From: Fragilaria radians
Lineage: Eukaryota; Bacillariophyta; Fragilariophyceae; Fragilariales; Fragilariaceae
DNA length: 10,965 bases
Direction of reading: 5' to 3'
Assembly (NCBI GenBank): GCA_900642245.1
Contig: CAAAJI010000208.1
Span: forward strand, 49,406 to 60,370
In this document: piece after piece, positions 7,272 through 10,965 of the stretch
Position numbering within the stretch: the first letter of the stretch is position 1
How the letters are laid out: each line of letters starts with the position of its first letter
Made by a program: the position numbers and the translations under genes
Notes under the pieces: generated by a model
Seen by the model: only the letters and a program-made list of their open reading frames with translations
Databases searched by the model: none
Told to the model about the DNA's origin: nothing

Positions 7272-7790
7272 TCAGAGGGGTAAACCAGATGGGATGCTGG
7301 ATGGCAATGAGGATGGCTCAATCGAAGGTAACAGTGAAGGATTCTCGGATGGCTCATTCGACGGTAAAAGTGAAGGATTTTCGGATGGTTCAGAGCTTGG
7401 GAGCATACTCAATAGATCACCAGATGGTATGTCTGAAGGGATAAAAGAAGGAATCTCAGACGCACCGGCAGATTCCAACATTTTTCTAGCAACAGACGAG
7501 GTGGATGGAATCTCGGAAGGAATATTGGATGGATCATATGATGGCAAAGACGAAGGCATGTCCGATGGAATATCTGACGGAAGGAAGGAGGGCAGGTCAG
7601 ACGGCGCTAGGGATGGCTCAGAGCTGGGAAGCGAGCTCAATAAACCAGAAGGGATGCTGGACGGAGTCGAAGATGGCATTGAAGACAGAGTAGATGTCGT
7701 GACAAGAACTCGTTTATTCCTTAATGTAGCACATTCTCCATTGCTCACCAAACCGAGTGATATCAAACATAAGGAGATCCAATATTTCAT
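7272..7790 (-). CDS. Secreted Pro-Ser (x-P-S) repeat protein
   Basis: This encodes 172 residues from ATG 7790. Residues 1-21 form a signal peptide (hydrophobic W-I-S-L-C-L-I-S-L-G-L-V, cleavage near C20/A21). The residue after it is Thr, so secretion or cell-wall/surface localisation is more likely than plastid import. A short basic linker (LRNKRVLV, 23-30) follows. Most of residues 37-168 is a run of four-residue units P-S-x-x or x-x-P-S with Ile, Leu, Glu, Asn or Asp in the variable places. It is broken by a non-repeat insert at about 98-110 (S-S-V-A-R-K-M-L-E-S-A-G-A). A 12-residue higher-order unit containing E-N-P-S-L-L-P-S occurs twice (137-144, 149-156). Such tracts are common in diatom surface or secreted proteins; no catalytic domain is attached here. 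The repeat keeps the opposite strand open too (DG/EG repeats), so strand choice rests on the signal peptide. Confidence 0.65.
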   Translation of the reverse strand: MKYWISLCLISLGLVSNGECATLRNKRVLVTTSTLSSMPSSTPSSIPSGLLSSLPSSEPSLAPSDLPSFLPSDIPSDMPSSLPSYDPSNIPSEIPSTSSVARKMLESAGASEIPSFIPSDIPSGDLLSMLPSSEPSENPSLLPSNEPSENPSLLPSIEPSSLPSSIPSGLPL

Positions 7791-8294
7791 TTCAGTATCT
7801 TTTCCAAAATGCTGGACTTTTCAGAAATGTTTTGTTTATGAATATGGTGGGAGAAACGAGAAACCAAGTGACCATATTTAGCGAGAGAGGAAAACTCGCA
7901 AATCATTGAGACTAGGATCGCTTTGTGTGTGTGACGCAGATATTTCTCAATTTAACCGTTAGGTCGGTTCAGCCTTTAATATGGGGAAAACGGAATCGAA
8001 TAGTTAAACTTAAGTAACTAATTTCAGTCTGATGATTTGAGGAGAGTGGGATGTACGCTAGGTGGTTGGCAAGCGATTTTGTATCGGAATTTTGGAATTG
8101 TATGGTCACATAAATAAAATCGCAAAAACAAATCTTTAATTGTAATTAAGGCTACGAGCTAGTCGACGACTCCAAAAGGGATAGTGCCATTATTGTACGA
8201 TAGAGGAAGCGTTAACAGGCGTGTGTGAGTCAGACACATATCGAAGTAAATGTATGTCGTTTCCAAATAAATCCAGCATAATAAGGTTGGTTAT
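7791..8294. promoter_or_regulatory. Divergent intergenic region between Pro-Ser gene and Deg gene
   Basis: This 504-bp spacer between two head-to-head genes must hold both promoters and 5' UTRs. No clear TATA box or conserved operator was identified. It contains a short GTTAAACTTAAGTAAC near-palindrome around 8003-8018 and several in-frame stops in every frame. Assignment as a shared promoter region is positional only. Confidence 0.4.
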
Positions 8295-9725
8295 ATGCTA
8301 TTCAAAGAGGTTGGTTTCGTATTTTTTACTTTTGCAACGTGGATTGTTTGTGAAGCCTTGCTGCTGCAAATTCCAGCCCACCGTCGTCATCAAGGGACCT
8401 CGATATCACATGACGCATGGAACTTCAACTCTATATCCTCCAATAGACACAGATCTCCCGCCGCCATTTATGTTTCTCCATCCACATTATTAGCAACTCC
8501 CTTTGCAGTACCAATTTCGGAATTGGAACAAAACTTAACATCCTTCGAAAGATCCATCACGGGTGTTGTCCGTAGGGTGGGACCAAGTGTTGCGTACGTT
8601 ACATCTGTATGGCCAAATTCCAGAGAAACTTCACGGTCCTCGCGGAGTAGCAACCGTGGAAGTAGCGTTAGTGCTTCTCTCCCTCCAGGAAGATCCCTCG
8701 GATCTGGGTCGGGCTTTCTTGTTGAATCAGATGGCTACATTGTTACCAACTATCATGTCATAGAGCGTGCCTATCAATTACAGTCAATGCAAAAGACATC
8801 ACACAAAAATTGGAATTCGTTACTTACAAACATGTCCTGTTTGGCAACTAGCTCTTTGCTGGAAGTTATTCAAAATAATGTTCAAGATATGATTCCTCCA
8901 CCCCCACAGGTGTTTTGTCGAATAAATAGTGCATCTGAATATGAAACATGTCGCATTGTCGATGTTCAACCTGATGTTGATGTTGCTGTTCTAAAGATTG
9001 AGAACTCTACCAAATCTACATCTTGGCCCACTGTTCCTTTCGGATCTTCAGCCGATTTATTGGTTGGGCAATATCTAGTTGCAATTGGAAATCCATTTGG
9101 ACTAGATCAGAGTGTATCGAGTGGTGTCGTTTCTGCACTTGATCGAGAAATCCTCACATCATCCTCGGGGAGAGGGAGCGCAACAACTCGGATCCGTGGT
9201 TGCATTCAGACTGATGCTGCCATCAACCCCGGAAACAGTGGGGGTCCCCTCTTAAATTTAGCTGGCCAAGTTGTGGGAGTTAACACGGCAATTGTCACAA
9301 CTTCAGGATCGAATGCTGGAATTGGCTTTGCCATACCGTCAGATAAAGTGTATCCACTTGTTCAAAAAATTATTGATAATGATCGTCGTCAAAATTCTAG
9401 GAGAGCCAAAAAGCAGGGATATCTTGGCATAGGTATTCTCCCAACACCTCTGAACCAACCTGGTGTATGGATTGGAACAGTTGATCCCCTATCGCCAGCA
9501 GGAAAGGTAGGCTTGAAAGGTTGGTCGATTCTAGAATCAGGTAGGATACAGTACGGTGATTCGATTGTAGCTGTGGGTGGAAATTTGGTCACAAACTATG
9601 ACGAACTATGGAAGCAATTAAAGGGTCGTGTACCAGGAGAAAAGCTTACTCTCACGATACAAAATGGAGAAACCGGGGATCGTCGGGTAGTTTATTTAGA
9701 ATTAGATGTTTTCCCGAATGAGTAG
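8295..9725 (+). CDS. HtrA/Deg-family serine endoprotease with one PDZ domain, probably plastid (Deg1-like)
   Basis: This is an intronless 476-residue ATP-independent serine protease. The trypsin-like domain spans about 85-365, with catalytic His154 (TNYHVI), Asp229 (DVDVAVLKI) and Ser315 (NPGNSGGPLL), so the triad is complete. The block LLVGQYLVAIGNPFGLD (255-271) is typical of plant and cyanobacterial Deg1. One PDZ domain spans about 376-470 (GYLGIGI onward), used for substrate binding and oligomerisation. Residues 1-21 form a signal peptide ending C-E-A, with Leu at +1, then a basic, Ser-rich transit region. A second A-x-A-like site near 66-72 (L-A-T-P-F-A-V) may direct lumen delivery. Deg1 proteins degrade damaged lumenal proteins and help photosystem II repair; that role is inferred. 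Unusual points are a Ser/Arg-rich loop at 108-135 before His154 and a 42-residue in-frame insertion at 164-205. It is divergent from the Pro-Ser gene and convergent with the fibrillin gene. Confidence 0.93.
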   Translation: MLFKEVGFVFFTFATWIVCEALLLQIPAHRRHQGTSISHDAWNFNSISSNRHRSPAAIYVSPSTLLATPFAVPISELEQNLTSFERSITGVVRRVGPSVAYVTSVWPNSRETSRSSRSSNRGSSVSASLPPGRSLGSGSGFLVESDGYIVTNYHVIERAYQLQSMQKTSHKNWNSLLTNMSCLATSSLLEVIQNNVQDMIPPPPQVFCRINSASEYETCRIVDVQPDVDVAVLKIENSTKSTSWPTVPFGSSADLLVGQYLVAIGNPFGLDQSVSSGVVSALDREILTSSSGRGSATTRIRGCIQTDAAINPGNSGGPLLNLAGQVVGVNTAIVTTSGSNAGIGFAIPSDKVYPLVQKIIDNDRRQNSRRAKKQGYLGIGILPTPLNQPGVWIGTVDPLSPAGKVGLKGWSILESGRIQYGDSIVAVGGNLVTNYDELWKQLKGRVPGEKLTLTIQNGETGDRRVVYLELDVFPNE

Positions 9726-9846
9726 CTTAGATCGTTTGTGATACAACGGAAATGTCGTGTAAACTATCGTTATCAGCATGAACGGATAAAAGATTTGGAA
9801 AAATATAATATATCGAGTACTTCTATAATTTATATCAAGAATGTTT

Positions 9847-10560
9847 TCAATTCAGTGGCTGCTTTAGAATAAATAGACTAGGGGTTTTCATGATCCGTAT
9901 TAACTTTTTTTGTCCATCTGTATCAATAATTGTCCCCATGAAGAGATACTCCCAAAATCCACCTCCTTTGATTTGCTTGTCAAGAATTGTAATACCCAAG
10001 AATTGAATTGTTGTCTGATGAAAATAAACTAAATTTGTAGTTTCGTTTTTGATAGACTTGGAGGCTCGAAGTGAAACAACCAATGGTCCAAACTCCACAG
10101 AGTTTACAAAGGATCTATCACTCTTACTACTTATAGTAGGATTTGTATCCTGATCGAGAAAGTGTTGCGTGACACGACCATAAAACGGGGAATTACCAAT
10201 TCGACCAGAGGATGACCCTGGACTTGCCGAATATACTAGATTATGAACTCCGCTCAATATGACATGACTGGGCTTAGGATCTGACCACGGTATAAGTTCA
10301 TTGGCCATACTTTCCAATTGAGTTTGATCGTCGTCGCTAACTAAGGAACCCACGGGTCCCAGACGTCGTGCCAACGTGAGCACGTTTTGAACCTGAATGT
10401 CTCGTTCTATCTGTTTCTGAATCTCAAGATGATCAATCGATGAAATATACAACACATTTTTTGAGAAATCTTGAGTGAAATGTAGATTTTTTGGATTAGG
10501 AATTGTGAATGCGAGAATAGAGTGGCTGATTGCCAACAAGGATAGACGGTACATTTTCAT
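9847..10560 (-). CDS. PAP/fibrillin (plastoglobulin-type) plastid lipid-associated protein
   Basis: This encodes 237 residues. A signal peptide at 1-17 ends S-I-L-A with Phe at +1 (A|F-T-I-P), the classic diatom plastid-import junction. An amphipathic helical part at about 45-90 is followed by the PAP/fibrillin beta-barrel: LVYSASPGSSSGRIG (109-122 region), GRVTQHF (128-134) and the C-terminal signature LIRIMKTPSLFILKQ (220-234). Fibrillins coat plastoglobules or bind thylakoid membranes and take part in carotenoid, quinone and lipid metabolism or photoprotection; the subgroup cannot be assigned here. Length and motif order fit a complete single-domain member without introns. A second Met at residue 3 is an alternative start. 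The gene is convergent with the Deg protease gene, 121 bp stop to stop. An inverted repeat and paired ACGT palindromes lie within about 100 bp upstream of the start. Confidence 0.88.
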   Translation of the reverse strand: MKMYRLSLLAISHSILAFTIPNPKNLHFTQDFSKNVLYISSIDHLEIQKQIERDIQVQNVLTLARRLGPVGSLVSDDDQTQLESMANELIPWSDPKPSHVILSGVHNLVYSASPGSSSGRIGNSPFYGRVTQHFLDQDTNPTISSKSDRSFVNSVEFGPLVVSLRASKSIKNETTNLVYFHQTTIQFLGITILDKQIKGGGFWEYLFMGTIIDTDGQKKLIRIMKTPSLFILKQPLN

Positions 10561-10576
10561 TTTGACTAGTGCACAC

Positions 10577-10661
10577 TCAGAGTCATTCTTTCGGTGTTCT
10601 TGTGATTTTCAGCAACAGTACATGCACTACGTAGTTACGTAACACCAGAAAATGACTCTGA
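10577..10661. repeat. Interrupted inverted repeat upstream of the fibrillin gene
   Basis: TCAGAGTCATT (10577-10587) pairs perfectly with AATGACTCTGA (10651-10661), and GGTGTT (10593-10598) pairs perfectly with AACACC (10641-10646). The two stems are separated by a 5/4-nt internal loop and enclose a 42-nt loop. The whole lies 17-101 nt upstream of the fibrillin ATG. It may be a 5'-UTR hairpin, a protein-binding site or a remnant of a small fold-back element. Confidence 0.8.
10627..10643. promoter_or_regulatory. Paired ACGT palindromes (bZIP-type sites) upstream of fibrillin
   Basis: CTACGTAG (10627-10634) and GTTACGTAAC (10634-10643) are two perfect palindromes sharing one base, with ACGT cores 8 bp apart. 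They sit 67-83 bp before the fibrillin ATG. ACGT-core palindromes are typical binding sites of bZIP factors (TACGTA is the A-box). Binding here is inferred only. Confidence 0.4.
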
Positions 10662-10901
10662 AGCCCACAAAAGTGCATTCAGCGGACTTGATGTCAAAGC
10701 CGACTGTGTAGAAATCAGTATATAAAAAATTGCTCAGAATTGGTTTTGGATTTCGTTGCATTGGGGCAAACCTTGTACACCGGCTTTTCCAACCTTCGGG
10801 AAATGATTACCCGATGCACCAAAAATTAAGAAGCATTCTTTATTTTATACTATAAACAAAAAAAGTCAAACACAGAATAAATATCTATTTATAACTCGAA
10901 C

Positions 10902-10965
10902 ATGGACGAAGAAAAGTGGCTAGAGAAAGAATGCAAGAAGTTGAAACTTCCATATTGCTCACCTA
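10902..10965 (+). CDS. Possible start of an unidentified gene, cut by the window edge
   Basis: From ATG 10902 the frame is open to the end of the window: 21 codons, M-D-E-E-K-W-L-E-K-E-C-K-K-L, then L-P-Y-C-S-P. The peptide is highly charged and could start a helical protein. The DNA upstream is AT-rich with TATAAA-like runs near 10850-10895. No family can be named from so short a fragment, and chance openness over 64 nt is quite possible. Confidence 0.3.
   Translation, partial: MDEEKWLEKECKKLKLPYCSP

Larger units (their letters stand above)
10561..10901. other. Intergenic region upstream of fibrillin and of a possible rightward gene
   Basis: A 341-bp divergent spacer. Structure lies mainly on the fibrillin side: the inverted repeat (10577-10598/10641-10661) and the ACGT palindromes (10627-10643). 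Further right there is an 8-bp stem with one G-T pair (10758-10765/10810-10817) and AT-rich sequence leading to ATG 10902. No coding region is seen inside. Confidence 0.5.

Noticed and set aside
7294..7881. Plus-strand DG/EG repeat ORF as the real gene
   Set aside because: The minus strand offers a convincing signal peptide and a typical diatom x-P-S protein; the plus frame has no targeting signal and is explained by repeat complementarity.
8221..8493. Plus-strand 90-codon frame overlapping the Deg start
   Set aside because: Out of frame with the clear Deg coding sequence and without recognisable features.

Overview
The window looks like nuclear DNA of a diatom, or a closely related secondary-plastid stramenopile. 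It is AT-rich and has short GT-AG introns of 69-118 nt. Three proteins start with a signal peptide whose predicted cleavage site is followed by Phe or Leu (A|F or A|L), the bipartite plastid-import pattern of diatoms. One small secreted protein consists of x-P-S repeats of a kind common in diatoms. A pentatricopeptide-repeat (PPR) protein has long repeats built on a V-I-N-A-W-A-K-S-G core. Species cannot be named from this sequence alone.

Layout. 1-804: no supported gene. 805-2149 (+): two-exon SET-domain protein of the Rubisco LSMT type, with a signal peptide, an unusual hydrophobic hairpin inside the SET domain and a missing C-terminal domain. 2055-4446 (-): four-exon, 715-residue PPR protein with nine repeats of about 44 residues. 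Its 3' end runs 95 bp into the SET gene from the opposite strand, and both proteins appear cut short at that junction. 4447-5371: AT-rich DNA with a two-copy 69-bp tandem repeat. 5384-5635 (+): unrecognised 83-residue ORF. Its stop codon is followed at once by a 244-bp sequence present twice (period 272 bp, two 1-nt indels, no substitutions). 6152-7271: gene-poor. 7272-7790 (-): secreted Pro-Ser-repeat protein, with a perfect 8-bp hairpin directly after its stop codon. 8295-9725 (+): HtrA/Deg serine protease with complete triad and one PDZ domain, divergent from the Pro-Ser gene. 9847-10560 (-): PAP/fibrillin plastid-lipid protein, convergent with Deg and separated from it by 121 bp, with a long interrupted inverted repeat and paired ACGT palindromes just upstream. 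10902-10965 (+): possible start of another gene.

Functionally, the SET methyltransferase, Deg protease and fibrillin are all predicted plastid proteins, and the PPR protein probably acts on RNA in an organelle. Their neighbourhood is not an operon, and no shared pathway can be claimed beyond plastid maintenance. No clear new multi-gene system was seen. The most unusual items are the reciprocal truncation at the SET/PPR junction, the 44-residue PPR architecture with introns every third repeat, the near-identical 244-bp duplication and the fold-back element in front of the fibrillin gene.
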